64,000 bases of DNA from Winogradskyella aurantiaca (GCF_003362725.1 NZ_QKTV01000004.1:186001-250000), one strand, 5' to 3'; shown: positions 1 through 9,157, counted from the stretch's first letter. Notes: generated by a model from the letters alone, not told the origin. A program made the numbers and translations.

Positions 1-110
1 AAGGCTTGAAGAATTAGCGCTCTATTGGATTCACTTTTTGACCCTGTGATCTGGATATCAACCCCAGATTTTAATTTAGAACGACTTAGCTTAATTAAAC
101 TATTTGACAT
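1..110 (-). CDS. aroA: 3-phosphoshikimate 1-carboxyvinyltransferase (EPSP synthase), N-terminal fragment
   Basis: Only the first 36 codons lie in the window; the rest runs off the left edge. The reading contains ITGSKSESNRALILQA, the N-terminal KS(E/K)SNRAL substrate-binding signature of EPSP synthases, the sixth step of the shikimate pathway, which joins shikimate-3-phosphate to phosphoenolpyruvate. The ATG at 110 lies 24 nt after the mazG stop, in the same frame, so co-transcription with mazG, dtd and rsgA is likely. The upstream aromatic operon at 9158-13078 fits the same pathway, so the nrf and porin genes may have been inserted into an ancestral aromatic cluster; that is inference. Confidence 0.88.
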   Translation of the reverse strand, partial: MSNSLIKLSRSKLKSGVDIQITGSKSESNRALILQA

Positions 111-134
111 CTCGGATAATAAATAAAAGCAAAT

Positions 135-461
135 CTACCTCAATTTGTCATTATTATGATGCCTATCGTGATCTCTTTTAGTCTTGAAATCTAACTTCTT
201 GTCAAATGCCTCTTGCAGGTTCACACCTGTCTGATTGGCCAAACAAAGCACTACAAATACCACGTCAGCTAATTCCTCTCCTAAATCCTTCTGTTTATCA
301 CTCTCCTTTTCGCTCTGCTCACCGTAGCGTCGCGCAATAATCCTGGCAACCTCTCCAACCTCCTCGGTGAGTTGCGCCATATTAGTTAGTTCGTTAAAAT
401 AGCGAACACCATGGTTTTTAATCCATTCATCTACTTGTTTTTGCGCATTTCTTAATTCCAT
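135..461 (-). CDS. MazG-like nucleotide pyrophosphohydrolase
   Basis: A 108-residue all-alpha NTP pyrophosphatase of the MazG/iMazG type, which hydrolyses (d)NTPs to the monophosphate and pyrophosphate. The metal-binding acidic motifs are visible: EEVGE at residues 33-37 and EELAD at 62-66, the ExxE...ExxD pattern of the family. The frame is open further upstream to 494, but the ATG at 461 (MELRNAQKQ) gives the usual family length and leaves an 11-nt gap after dtd, so I chose it. The C-terminus is basic and histidine-rich (RDHDRHHNN). It probably cleans the nucleotide pool; the substrate cannot be told from sequence. Confidence 0.85.
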   Translation of the reverse strand: MELRNAQKQVDEWIKNHGVRYFNELTNMAQLTEEVGEVARIIARRYGEQSEKESDKQKDLGEELADVVFVVLCLANQTGVNLQEAFDKKLDFKTKRDHDRHHNNDKLR

Positions 462-471
462 AGTTTTTATT

Positions 472-924
472 TTATTCGCGATGTTTGGAATCAACGATAA
501 TAGTCACCGGCCCATCATTAACTAAATGAACCTGCATATCCGCACCAAAGATACCGCTATATACAGCCTTATTCAAAACAGCTTTCGCTTTAGATAAAAA
601 ATTATTGTATGTGGATATAGCTACTTCGGGTTTTGCGGATTGAATATAACTTGGACGGTTTCCTTTCTTAGTACTTGCATAAAGAGTGAATTGACTTACA
701 ACTAAAAGATCGCCACCTAAATCAACTAGGGATTTATTCATGACTCCATTAGAATCATTAAAAATGCGAAGGTTAACGATTTTCCTTAAAATCCAATCTG
801 AATCCTCTTCAGTGTCATCTACAGCAATACCAAGTAACACTAATAATCCATTCGCTATTTTGGAGTGGCACTTACCGTCGATGCTAACTGACGCCTCTTT
901 TACGCGCTGAATAACTACTTTCAT
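472..924 (-). CDS. dtd: D-aminoacyl-tRNA deacylase
   Basis: A cytosolic homodimeric proofreading enzyme that hydrolyses D-amino acids (and glycine) mischarged on tRNA. It has 150 residues, the standard family length. The signature SQFTLYA is at residues 77-83, NRPSY at 89-93 and the chirality-checking Gly-Pro motif within NDGPVT at 136-141. The ATG at 924 directly abuts the rsgA stop codon (TAA then ATG with no gap), so translation is probably coupled to rsgA. Confidence 0.96.
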   Translation of the reverse strand: MKVVIQRVKEASVSIDGKCHSKIANGLLVLLGIAVDDTEEDSDWILRKIVNLRIFNDSNGVMNKSLVDLGGDLLVVSQFTLYASTKKGNRPSYIQSAKPEVAISTYNNFLSKAKAVLNKAVYSGIFGADMQVHLVNDGPVTIIVDSKHRE

Positions 925-1869
925 TTATTCCCAATAATCAGTTCTATATTGTGATTCATCGCCTTCTAAAATTTGCAAATAACTACGATAGCGCGAATAG
1001 GCAATATCATCATTATCCAAAGCTTCTTTAACAGCACACTTAGGTTCTTTTAAATGCAGACAATTATGAAATTTGCATTGGCTCTTCAACTTAAAAAATT
1101 CAGGAAAATAATCGCTTACCTCTTCTCTTTCCATGTCTACAACTCCAAATCCTTTGATACCTGGAGTATCGATGATACTAGCTTCAAAACTCAGATCATA
1201 CATTTCTGCAAATGTTGTAGTATGCTGTCCCTGCATATGTTGGGAAGAAATCTCCTTAGTCTTAAGATTTAATCCCGGTTCAAGTGCATTGATTAAAGAT
1301 GACTTACCAACACCAGAATGACCAGCAAACATATTTACTTTACCAATCATAAGGTTTTTAACCTTAGAAACATTGTGGTTTTCAGTAGCAGAAATCTCAA
1401 TGGTTTTATATCCTATTTTAGAATAAATGTGATTTAAATATTTTAATTCCCCAATGGCATCATCATTGTAAGAATCCAACTTGTTAAACAATAAAATCAC
1501 CTCAATACTATAAGCCTCAGCTGTCACCAAAAAACGGTCTATAAAGCTCGTTAAGGTAGGAGGGTTATTTATTGTGACTAATAAGAATACCTGATCAATA
1601 TTAGCTGCGATAATATGAGTCTGCTTAGATAGGTTAACAGACTTTCTAACTATGTAGTTGCGTCGTTCTTCAATGCGTTTAATAATTCCAGTTTCTACAT
1701 CATTCTTTTTCTCCAGTTCAAAAACCACATGATCGCCAACGGCCACAGGATTAGTGCTTTTAAGTCCCTTTAATCGCAACTTACCTTTCATGCGACACTC
1801 ATAAAACTTACCATTTGAAGTTTTAACTGAATACCAGCTGCCGGTCGATTTATAAACTGTTCCTATCAT
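925..1869 (-). CDS. rsgA: Ribosome small subunit-dependent GTPase A
   Basis: A circularly permuted GTPase that assists late maturation of the 30S subunit. An N-terminal OB-fold occupies roughly residues 1-75. The GTPase motifs come in permuted order: FNKLD (G4) at about 128-132, GHSGVGKS (G1 P-loop) at 183-190 and DTPGIKG (G3) at 234-240. A C-terminal zinc site is intact with C265, C270, H272 and C278. Length 314 residues is normal. It heads the rsgA-dtd-mazG-aroA run. A box TTTCTTTG at 1884-1891 on the minus strand, one mismatch from TAnnTTTG, may be its promoter. Confidence 0.97.
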   Translation of the reverse strand: MIGTVYKSTGSWYSVKTSNGKFYECRMKGKLRLKGLKSTNPVAVGDHVVFELEKKNDVETGIIKRIEERRNYIVRKSVNLSKQTHIIAANIDQVFLLVTINNPPTLTSFIDRFLVTAEAYSIEVILLFNKLDSYNDDAIGELKYLNHIYSKIGYKTIEISATENHNVSKVKNLMIGKVNMFAGHSGVGKSSLINALEPGLNLKTKEISSQHMQGQHTTTFAEMYDLSFEASIIDTPGIKGFGVVDMEREEVSDYFPEFFKLKSQCKFHNCLHLKEPKCAVKEALDNDDIAYSRYRSYLQILEGDESQYRTDYWE

Positions 1870-1953
1870 AAAAATATCACCTACAAAGAAACAATATTTT
1901 ATATCATATACTTCTATTCTGTAACTTTATGTCTCACTTATAAAACTTTAAAA

Positions 1954-2421
1954 ATGAAACTTAGTCACTTCTTATTTTGCGCGTTGTGCTTTATTAGCCT
2001 TAACCTATTTAGCCAAGTTGAATATAAAATTGTCACCAGTGTTGAATCCATTGTTCCGTTGGGAGTTGGGCGATCCAGACTTATTACAACAGATACACAG
2101 AAAAGTTTTGCAGATTACACGTCGTCAAGAAGCGGCGATAAAGAAAAAGATAAACGTAACAAGTCTAACAGGAGCGACATTCGAGTCAAAGACTTTGAGG
2201 AAACTAAGCTCTTAAATTTCTATAACCTTACAGGAATCAGATTCCAGAATATCGTTGCAAACGACGTGCTTGTAACCTCAAAATTAAATGAGTTGGCTCA
2301 AGAAGGCTGGGAGTTAGTTTTTGTAACAGGGGGTGTTGAAAGTGACGCAGGAAAGGATGATGGCAATGGGATCTTTATTACCAGGTATATTTTTAAACGC
2401 CAGGTATCTACAACTGAGTAA
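1954..2421 (+). CDS. Small exported protein of unknown function
   Basis: 155 residues with a clear Sec signal peptide (MKLSHFLFCALCFISLNLFSQ, cleavage after about residue 20). The mature part has a charged, lysine- and serine-rich stretch around residues 50-75. Near the C-terminus is a KLNELAQEGWELV segment that resembles the EGWELV core of DUF4177-type small proteins; this is only a weak resemblance. It is monocistronic and converges on ccsBA, with the last 14 nt overlapping the 3' end of that gene. A box TAACTTTA at 1922-1929 is one base off the TAnnTTTG promoter element. I cannot assign a function. Confidence 0.75.
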   Translation: MKLSHFLFCALCFISLNLFSQVEYKIVTSVESIVPLGVGRSRLITTDTQKSFADYTSSRSGDKEKDKRNKSNRSDIRVKDFEETKLLNFYNLTGIRFQNIVANDVLVTSKLNELAQEGWELVFVTGGVESDAGKDDGNGIFITRYIFKRQVSTTE

Positions 2422-5400
2422 GCCCGTTGTACTTTTGATTTCTAGTAAATGCCCAAACCATTGTAACAATGACAATGACCACCACATAATAAACAAATGT
2501 TGGGATGGGAACAGGGTCACCAGCAGCATAGCTATGCAAACCTGAGAGGTAATAGTTGACACCAAAAGAGGTCATAATGATAGAGGCAAAAGCAAAAACG
2601 CTTGCTGAGTTTAGTACAAACTGATTATTTAGTCTAGGTACAAACCTCAAGTGCAATACAATAGCATAAACAATAATACTAATTAAGGCCCAGGTTTCCT
2701 TTGGGTCCCATGCCCAATAACGGCCCCATGATTCATTAGCCCATATACCACCAAGAAAGGTACCAACAGAAAGAACAAACAGCCCAATGGTCATGGATAT
2801 TTCATTAATATAACTGAGCTCCTGGATCTTTATTTCAATAACCTTTTGGTTGTTAGTATTTTTTATGATCATTAATACAAGTGCCATAAATCCTAAAACC
2901 GCTGATAAAGCCAAGGGGGCGTAACTACTCACAATAGTCGCCACATGAACTTTTAACCAAAACGATTTTAATACTGGCATTAAATTGGTTATCTCCGGAC
3001 TTAACCAATCAAGGTAACTCACAAACAGTAATGCTCCAGAAAATAAGGTAGCCAATGGAAGTGCAAAATCAGATTGTCTAAATGTAAGCAATCCACATAA
3101 TAACAGTACCCAAGCAACAAACACCAACATTTCGTAGCCATTACTCCATGGGGCATGTCCGGCAATATACCATCTCAAAATTAAATTGAATGTAAAGACC
3201 ACAAAACTCAAAAGACTAAGGAGTATAAAAGCGTTCCAAAGTAATTCGATCGTCTTTCCCTCAACAAAAACTTTAATTAAGGAGAATACTAATAATACTC
3301 CTCCCAAGGTGAATAGAATTTGAAACAACCAAAAATTCAAATTCAATTCATTATATAGAATTTCCGATTCAATTTTTTTCTTAGAAGGAATTATTGATAC
3401 GCCCAAGACCTCCTGGTAAGTTTTTATGTAATCAAGTTTTGTAAATGCAGCCTCCCAATTCTTGGTATTAATATCTCTGAAATATTCTGGGATTATTTCT
3501 TGAGCAAATGTCGCGTCTTCTATGGGAAAATCTTCAAAATGGTGGTTGTAACTATGCCATTTATTATTGGCATCATTCTTATTTGGAAATACAGCTAGGT
3601 AGTTACCTACAAAAACATTGTATAGGATGTTAAAGCGTTCATCCACTTTTATGATCTCCTTGTCCTGCTCATTACGTTCAGATGGTACTTTCTTATTGGC
3701 AATCTCTGCGGCCTTTGCAAGCTTATACTGCCCATTGAAGGCTATGAGTTGGTTAAAAGCAATAAATCCTTCATCAGTGACTAATTTCTTATCTATCTCA
3801 TCCCCAATTTTGTCCGAATCTATTTTTATGATTGGTACAGATTCCCAAACCTGAGGAGAGGCCATCATGCCTAAAAACACCTTTGTAGCAGCAAGTCTCT
3901 GCTCTTGATTATTGGTATTCTTAAACTTAAGATAAGGTTTTCTAGACACCTTCCTTAGTAATTCTGATGCGAGGGTATGGACAGGTTTAATTCTACCGTC
4001 AAGATCCTGTACAAGTAATCTGCTAAATACGGCTGTATTGGCTTCATCCATTTCTGCTATGGCGAGGTCCCAAACATTGCGCTTATCATCAGTTTCTTGT
4101 GCAAAACTGTTAGAAATTGTCAATAATATCAAAATAAACAATGCCTTAGTCTTAAGGTTTTTGAGTCGCTTATTGACTAACCTAAATCGCGATGCTTTTC
4201 CAAAAAGTGTAAAAAACATGCCGAGCATCATCAAAAAATAGCCTAGATACGTGATATAAGTGCCTAGGGCATCATGGTTGACGGCTAAAACTGTTCCCTT
4301 TTCATCGGTATCATAGCTAGCTTGAAAAAAGCGGTAACCCTTATGATCCAGTACGTTATTCATATAGATTCTGTAGGTATACGGATCTTCATCATCAATT
4401 ACCTCAACTTCACTTGCATAAGAAGAAGGACTGGTTGACCCAGGATATCGCTCAAGTTGAAAATCATAAAGTTTAATAGCAAAGGGCATTGTTTTTAATT
4501 CCGCGCCGTAGGATATTTCAAAAGACAATCCATTTAAACTATCTGTTAACACCGTTGGAATTAATCCTACATTGAAAGGCACACTTAAGTTTTTCTTAGC
4601 ATCACCTATTGTTAGGTCTAGTTTTAAAATATCTTTCTTGGTCTCATCATTATTCTTTGGCCGCTCAGAACCACTGACCATAGCCACTCGTGACTGCTTA
4701 TGAAACGCTAGAGGAACAAATGACATGTCTCCTGCCCGATATAAGGTGCGGTATTTGAGAATAGACACGGTATCCGCAGGGATTATTCCAGCCACTTCAG
4801 TAGCCATTTCAAAAGTACTTAGAGGTACCGTAGACACTAATTTTAGGCCTTCGTCCGTTTCCCATATATTAATGTCCCCTTTGATATCACTATCAAAAAC
4901 TAAAGAAGGTCTTACATCTGGCAATTCCTCAACACTACCCTTTTTTAAGAATATATTTTCTCTACCATTGCCATTAGAAAGTACCATTTCAAGAATATCA
5001 CTACCATTGGCAGGGTCTTCTATAACCTGTGGTATAGCGTCTGGAACAAACTGATTATATGACAGGGTCACTGGAATACCATCGACTGTTACTGATTCTT
5101 CAAAATTGTTTTGAGAAATGGCATTAAAATCAGCAGACTCTCTAATAGTAACTATTTCACCATTTTTTGAAAACTTTGCCTTAAGGTAGTTCTCATTGGT
5201 TATAATTATATTAGAAGATTCTCCCTCTCGAATTCTCATGACACCTCCGGTGGAATAATAACGTGTCACGGCAGCCCCAATAAGTATAACAATAAAGGCT
5301 ATGTGAAAAAGTAAAATAGCCCATTTACGCCTTTGCAGCAATTGGTATTTTTTAATGTTTAAAACAAAACAAATACCTAAACCTAGCATCAGCATCTCAA

Positions 5401-5548
5401 ACCACAAAGAATCATATATAAGTTGCCAAGCTACACTAGTTCCAAAGTCGTTTTCAACAAAGGTTGCTGCGGCCATTGAGATGCCAAATAACAACAAAAG
5501 AATTAAGGCCAGACTAGGGGAAGATAGCCAGCGCAATATGTTTTTCAT
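2408..5548 (-). CDS. ccsBA: Cytochrome c biogenesis fusion protein CcsBA (ResB-CcsA; NrfI-type)
   Basis: A 1046-residue membrane protein fusing ResB/Ccs1 and CcsA of system II cytochrome c maturation. It exports haem and ligates it to CXXCH sites outside the cytoplasmic membrane. The N-terminal half has the ResB layout: hydrophobic segments near residues 10-110, a large periplasmic domain and another TM near 430. The C-terminal half is CcsA, with the tryptophan-rich WWD haem-binding motif WGRYWAWDPKETWAL starting near residue 941 and flanking histidines in VHVATIV and LHSYA. It lies 37 nt downstream of nrfA, matching the nrfHAI order in Wolinella, where NrfI is a CcsBA fusion serving NrfA. 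The 3' end overlaps the convergent gene by 14 nt. Confidence 0.93.
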   Translation of the reverse strand: MKNILRWLSSPSLALILLLLFGISMAAATFVENDFGTSVAWQLIYDSLWFEMLMLGLGICFVLNIKKYQLLQRRKWAILLFHIAFIVILIGAAVTRYYSTGGVMRIREGESSNIIITNENYLKAKFSKNGEIVTIRESADFNAISQNNFEESVTVDGIPVTLSYNQFVPDAIPQVIEDPANGSDILEMVLSNGNGRENIFLKKGSVEELPDVRPSLVFDSDIKGDINIWETDEGLKLVSTVPLSTFEMATEVAGIIPADTVSILKYRTLYRAGDMSFVPLAFHKQSRVAMVSGSERPKNNDETKKDILKLDLTIGDAKKNLSVPFNVGLIPTVLTDSLNGLSFEISYGAELKTMPFAIKLYDFQLERYPGSTSPSSYASEVEVIDDEDPYTYRIYMNNVLDHKGYRFFQASYDTDEKGTVLAVNHDALGTYITYLGYFLMMLGMFFTLFGKASRFRLVNKRLKNLKTKALFILILLTISNSFAQETDDKRNVWDLAIAEMDEANTAVFSRLLVQDLDGRIKPVHTLASELLRKVSRKPYLKFKNTNNQEQRLAATKVFLGMMASPQVWESVPIIKIDSDKIGDEIDKKLVTDEGFIAFNQLIAFNGQYKLAKAAEIANKKVPSERNEQDKEIIKVDERFNILYNVFVGNYLAVFPNKNDANNKWHSYNHHFEDFPIEDATFAQEIIPEYFRDINTKNWEAAFTKLDYIKTYQEVLGVSIIPSKKKIESEILYNELNLNFWLFQILFTLGGVLLVFSLIKVFVEGKTIELLWNAFILLSLLSFVVFTFNLILRWYIAGHAPWSNGYEMLVFVAWVLLLCGLLTFRQSDFALPLATLFSGALLFVSYLDWLSPEITNLMPVLKSFWLKVHVATIVSSYAPLALSAVLGFMALVLMIIKNTNNQKVIEIKIQELSYINEISMTIGLFVLSVGTFLGGIWANESWGRYWAWDPKETWALISIIVYAIVLHLRFVPRLNNQFVLNSASVFAFASIIMTSFGVNYYLSGLHSYAAGDPVPIPTFVYYVVVIVIVTMVWAFTRNQKYNGLTQL

Positions 5549-5585
5549 AGCAATATATCAGCAACATTTAAACCTGAGAAAAGGC

Positions 5586-7088
5586 TTATTCGGCATCATT
5601 AAGAGCAACCTTAGTGGTCTTAAGCTTAGATTCTCTTTCCTTGGCTTCTTCTAACCATTTAGGTAATAGATTGTTCTTAAATTCTTCTTTTTCTTTTTCT
5701 AATTTTTCCATATCAAGACCTATATATTCCTGAGCCTTTTCCTTAGTAGAAATATCTGGCATTTCCACAGGTTTATTATGACCAAGGTCTGAAAGTACTC
5801 TTGCTAGTTTAACTCTAGCCTCTTGAGCTAATACCAATCCACCGCCAATAACTCTAGCGGTTTCAACTGGTGAGTGGAATGAGGCACCATGAGCGGCAGC
5901 TGAATAATCCCAACGCCATTGCGCGTGTCTTATGTCCTGAAGTATGGGTTGCATTTGTTCTTCTGTAGCGCCTAACTCCCAGCATTTACCAGCTTCTATA
6001 TGCGCTTTTACTATCAATCCTTCTAATTTAAGTCTGTTTTCTGTCGCCTTTCGCTGTCTTTCATAGACATTGGCAATTAGATTTTTGGTTTCCTCTCTGT
6101 GACAGACCTGGCAAGCATTAGACACATTGTTTAATGGAGATTGTATGTGATGGTCTGTGAATTTTTGTCCACCCTCACTCTTGTATGGCATATGACAATC
6201 AGCACAACTCACACCACGATCGGCATGCACACCAGTTAAGAATGTTTCATATCCAGGATGCTGGGCCTTTATCATAGGGGTCTTACTAATTGGATGAATC
6301 CAATCTGCAAAAGCCATGTCATCATAATAGGTCTCCATATTTTCAACAGCCATTCCATTCTGCCAAGGGAATTTCAAGTACGGTACACCTTCTTTTCCAG
6401 GAATATTCTTGTCAAAATAATATTCAACATGACATTGAGCGCATACCAAAGATCGCATTTCATTATGGGTCGCTTGATTAATATCCTCACCCATTGATTC
6501 AAATGCTTCTACCAGAGCAGGTCTTGTAATTCTTAATTTCATACTTTTTGGATCGTGACAATCTGCACAACCGATTGGGTTTACAACCTCAGCGCCTTTA
6601 TCAGCCCATTTTCCAGAATAAAATTCAGCAATGCCATTTTCATTCATCAATCTTGGAACATCAGGGCTTTTACAAGTCCAGCAGGTAGCTGGCATTGGCC
6701 CATCACCTTCTCCTTTTGGACCACCAGTTCTTAGAGTATTATGTATATCCTCGATCGAATAGGCATGTCCTCGACCCTGATTGTAGTCTTTCGAAAATCC
6801 GTAGCCTGCAAACAGGATTACTAAGTTGGGATCTTCTTCTAAAACATCCCTCATAGCAGAGCCACCTTGATATGAGGCAAAAGAGGTATCAAGTGTTTGT
6901 AATGATGACTGATATTCCAATGGGAAATTTTCACCCCAAACCTCATTTCTAGGTTCATTAGCCGAAATCTCAACCTTTGGTACATACTTATACTTGGCTT
7001 CAGATTTTCTATTAACAATACTTGAGGCCAATAAGCCCAAAAAGAATACCGCAACAATTGTTACTACAAAAAGGATTTTATTTCTCAT
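5586..7088 (-). CDS. nrfA: Ammonia-forming cytochrome c nitrite reductase, catalytic subunit
   Basis: A pentahaem enzyme that reduces nitrite to ammonium with six electrons. One uncleaved TM or signal anchor lies at residues 5-25. Haem sites are the active-site CWTCK at 136-140, where Lys replaces His as the axial ligand, then CADCH (174-178), CAQCH (216-220), CADCH (295-299) and CQVCH (326-330). The catalytic and calcium-site segment KAQHPGY at 274-280 matches the conserved QHP(E) region. Length 500 is slightly above the E. coli enzyme. Its start overlaps the end of nrfH by 11 nt, so the two are translationally coupled. Confidence 0.97.
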   Translation of the reverse strand: MRNKILFVVTIVAVFFLGLLASSIVNRKSEAKYKYVPKVEISANEPRNEVWGENFPLEYQSSLQTLDTSFASYQGGSAMRDVLEEDPNLVILFAGYGFSKDYNQGRGHAYSIEDIHNTLRTGGPKGEGDGPMPATCWTCKSPDVPRLMNENGIAEFYSGKWADKGAEVVNPIGCADCHDPKSMKLRITRPALVEAFESMGEDINQATHNEMRSLVCAQCHVEYYFDKNIPGKEGVPYLKFPWQNGMAVENMETYYDDMAFADWIHPISKTPMIKAQHPGYETFLTGVHADRGVSCADCHMPYKSEGGQKFTDHHIQSPLNNVSNACQVCHREETKNLIANVYERQRKATENRLKLEGLIVKAHIEAGKCWELGATEEQMQPILQDIRHAQWRWDYSAAAHGASFHSPVETARVIGGGLVLAQEARVKLARVLSDLGHNKPVEMPDISTKEKAQEYIGLDMEKLEKEKEEFKNNLLPKWLEEAKERESKLKTTKVALNDAE

Positions 7089-7680
7089 TGCTCTCGTTTT
7101 TTTTATTTAACTCTTCCTCTAACCAAGAAGGTACTACACCGGTTTCTTTATCTGTTGGAATCGGTGCTATATTGTATGTAATTGATGATAATCCATGTAC
7201 TTTCCCATGTGGCACTTGTTTATGGCAACTCCAGCATTGTCTCCCCGTTCGACTTTCATTATGACCTTCGAGCCAACCCGCATATTTCTCCTGAGTCACC
7301 TGTTGCACATGACATCTAATACAATTTTGTTGCACCACCTTCTGAGAAGCCTCCTGCATTTTAATCACATCAGGTTCAGCTCTCGCCGTAAAAACACTGG
7401 CGTGGTATAGACCATCTTTGGCTTTAAAATAATATTTGTTGACCACATTGTTATGAGGAACATGGCAATCATTACATTTTGCCCATTCCCTATGCGAACT
7501 ATGCATCCAACTGTTATATACCGGGGTCATTACATGACAATTAACACAAGTCTGTGGATCATCTGATAAATAAGATGCCACCCTAGACTCCTTTGCAATA
7601 AACAACGCTATACCAATAGCAACAGCCAGGACAATACTTGCTCTTTTACGCCAGACCAGATTGGATGGTAATAGTTTCAA
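7078..7680 (-). CDS. nrfH: Cytochrome c nitrite reductase small subunit (NapC/NirT family quinol dehydrogenase)
   Basis: The 200-residue membrane-anchored tetrahaem partner that passes electrons from menaquinol to NrfA. One N-terminal TM helix lies at about 15-30, followed by four haem motifs: CVNCH (45-49), CNDCH (69-73), CIRCH (120-124) and CWSCH (149-153). The Met after the first motif (CVNCHVM) matches the unusual axial ligand described for NrfH. It is the first gene of the nrfH-nrfA-ccsBA operon. An 86-nt gap separates it from the barrel gene upstream; TATATTTA at 7701-7708 is a possible, weak promoter element. Confidence 0.96.
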   Translation of the reverse strand: MKLLPSNLVWRKRASIVLAVAIGIALFIAKESRVASYLSDDPQTCVNCHVMTPVYNSWMHSSHREWAKCNDCHVPHNNVVNKYYFKAKDGLYHASVFTARAEPDVIKMQEASQKVVQQNCIRCHVQQVTQEKYAGWLEGHNESRTGRQCWSCHKQVPHGKVHGLSSITYNIAPIPTDKETGVVPSWLEEELNKKNESNEK

Positions 7681-7766
7681 TTCTTAAAAATGTGTTAAAG
7701 TAAATATACTAAGTCTTTACAAATTAAGGCGTTGCTCCATTGTATTTCTTTCCTTAAGCTTTTCAA

Positions 7767-9035
7767 TTACTTAGAGTTAGCTGAATTATAGAGCGTAGGC
7801 CTAATAGTCAACTGAACCCATGCCCAATTGTTAGTATTATTATTTGGCAATCCGTTCTTAATCAAACTCATACTTGTTGAAGCAAACATATGGGAGTAAC
7901 CCACATTAAGTTTCACATTCTTAATTAGATTGTGCGTATAAACCAAATCCACCTCCGTTCCTAAGTATGGATCTGCGTCTCCAGATAATTTGGCGTTAGC
8001 CGCAAAGTAATGGCCTTTGACCAATAAATTGGATGCCTGTGACAGCTGGAACACTACCTTGGCATAGATATCGTTTAACCCAACATTATTCACGTGATTA
8101 CCAACATAGAAATAGTCCATATAACCGTTAAATTTATGATTAGTTCCATATAAAGGAAAGAACGATTTATTTTGCGTGTCACCATCTTGATCCGTTCCAC
8201 TTAAGATTTCAAGTCCAAGTCCAAATAATGTTTTATTAGGTTGGTATTTAGCTTCGAGCAAGAGGTTGTAAGCATTTAAAGTGGTGTTTTTATCTGACTT
8301 ACCTGACTGATAATAGGCATTACCATACATGCCGACATTGCCTATTGGAAACTTTACATGAGCCCCTGTTGTTTGTCTGTAGAAGACCCCATTTGGCTGA
8401 TCATTGTTATCACCTGTATAGGCTTGAAATCCATTATTCATGAATAAGAAACTTGCCAAAACATTATCCCATGTTTTATTCAAATGAGCAAATTGCATGA
8501 CCTTATATGAGAAAAAGCCTTGAATGCTGTAATCATTACCTATTAATCTCGGACGCTCCTGATTAAAAGCAAAACCAACATCCAATTTAAACCCTCCTGA
8601 ATTGAACTTAATAAGTACTAAGTCATGAAACCGTCCCTGCATAGCCCAGTCCAAACCACCGAGGATCCGTTCATCATCATATGATAGTACCTGACGTCCT
8701 AATTTAATAGCCCATTTTTCAGACATTTCATATTGGACCCAGGCTCCAAATAAGGATAGAGATAAGTTACTATCCTGACGGTCTATCTGTCTTGTATCAC
8801 CCCAGACACTTACATCTTGAATACTCACTGAAACTTTAAGTCGTTCCATACCGTAGTTGAGATTTAATCTGGTACGCTGTTCAACGAATGCGGCTGGCTT
8901 GGCATCGTCTGGAAATAAATTACCGAAGCCATGTCTGTATTCAAATCGTGGCCTTATGTCTGCATCAATAACAAATTGTGAAAATACTTTTGTACAAGTA
9001 AAGAGTAGAAAAACAAATAGTGTTATTTGCTTCAT
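7767..9035 (-). CDS. Outer-membrane beta-barrel, alginate-export/porin-like
   Basis: 422 residues with a signal peptide (MKQITLFVFLLFTCTKVFSQ). The mature protein is built of alternating strands typical of an outer-membrane barrel. Segments such as RPRFEYRHGF, VEQRTRLNLNYG and WAIKLGRQVLSYDDERILGGLDW resemble the alginate export (AlgE-like, PF13372) family, which in Flavobacteriaceae is annotated broadly and does not prove alginate transport. Just upstream of the nrf operon on the same strand, it may be a channel for nitrite or a small anion; that is inference from context only. Its promoter region has a TAAATTTG box and a small palindrome. Confidence 0.8.
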   Translation of the reverse strand: MKQITLFVFLLFTCTKVFSQFVIDADIRPRFEYRHGFGNLFPDDAKPAAFVEQRTRLNLNYGMERLKVSVSIQDVSVWGDTRQIDRQDSNLSLSLFGAWVQYEMSEKWAIKLGRQVLSYDDERILGGLDWAMQGRFHDLVLIKFNSGGFKLDVGFAFNQERPRLIGNDYSIQGFFSYKVMQFAHLNKTWDNVLASFLFMNNGFQAYTGDNNDQPNGVFYRQTTGAHVKFPIGNVGMYGNAYYQSGKSDKNTTLNAYNLLLEAKYQPNKTLFGLGLEILSGTDQDGDTQNKSFFPLYGTNHKFNGYMDYFYVGNHVNNVGLNDIYAKVVFQLSQASNLLVKGHYFAANAKLSGDADPYLGTEVDLVYTHNLIKNVKLNVGYSHMFASTSMSLIKNGLPNNNTNNWAWVQLTIRPTLYNSANSK

Positions 9036-9069
9036 ATTTCGATTGATTAAGTTAGTTAGGATGAAAATA

Positions 9070-9077
9070 CAAATTTA
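9070..9077 (-). promoter_or_regulatory. Probable -7 promoter element (TAAATTTG) of the barrel gene
   Basis: On the minus strand TAAATTTG matches the Bacteroidota TAnnTTTG element exactly and lies about 35 nt upstream of the ATG at 9035. The -33 region is not a clear TTTG and falls inside the neighbouring palindrome. Confidence 0.5.
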
Positions 9078-9081
9078 TTGA

Positions 9082-9098
9082 TAGTAGATAGACTACTA
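9082..9098. repeat. Inverted repeat TAGTAG-N5-CTACTA upstream of the barrel gene
   Basis: Six-base arms TAGTAG and CTACTA separated by ATAGA, placed 4 nt upstream of the -7 element, where a regulator would meet RNA polymerase. It could be an operator; short AT-rich palindromes also arise by chance. Confidence 0.4.
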
Positions 9099-9127
9099 AA
9101 TTAGATTTACATACATCCTTATTTGAA

Positions 9128-9153
9128 CAAAAAAGGCTCACAACTGTGAGCCT
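9128..9153 (-). terminator. Intrinsic terminator of the aromatic amino acid operon
   Basis: Stem AGGCTCAC/GTGAGCCT (9134-9141 and 9146-9153) with loop AACT, followed on the minus strand by a run of U from the A-tract at 9128-9134. It ends the pheA to aroG operon just after its stop codon. Confidence 0.88.
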
Positions 9154-9157
9154 CTAA

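Noticed and set aside
1054-1321. Plus-strand ORFs opposite rsgA
   Set aside because: They are shadows of the conserved rsgA frame without their own promoter or family similarity.
7701-7721. GTAAA-N11-TTTAC inverted repeat upstream of nrfH as an FNR/HcpR site
   Set aside because: The arms do not match known FNR, CRP or HcpR consensus sequences well and the region is AT-rich; I could not support it.
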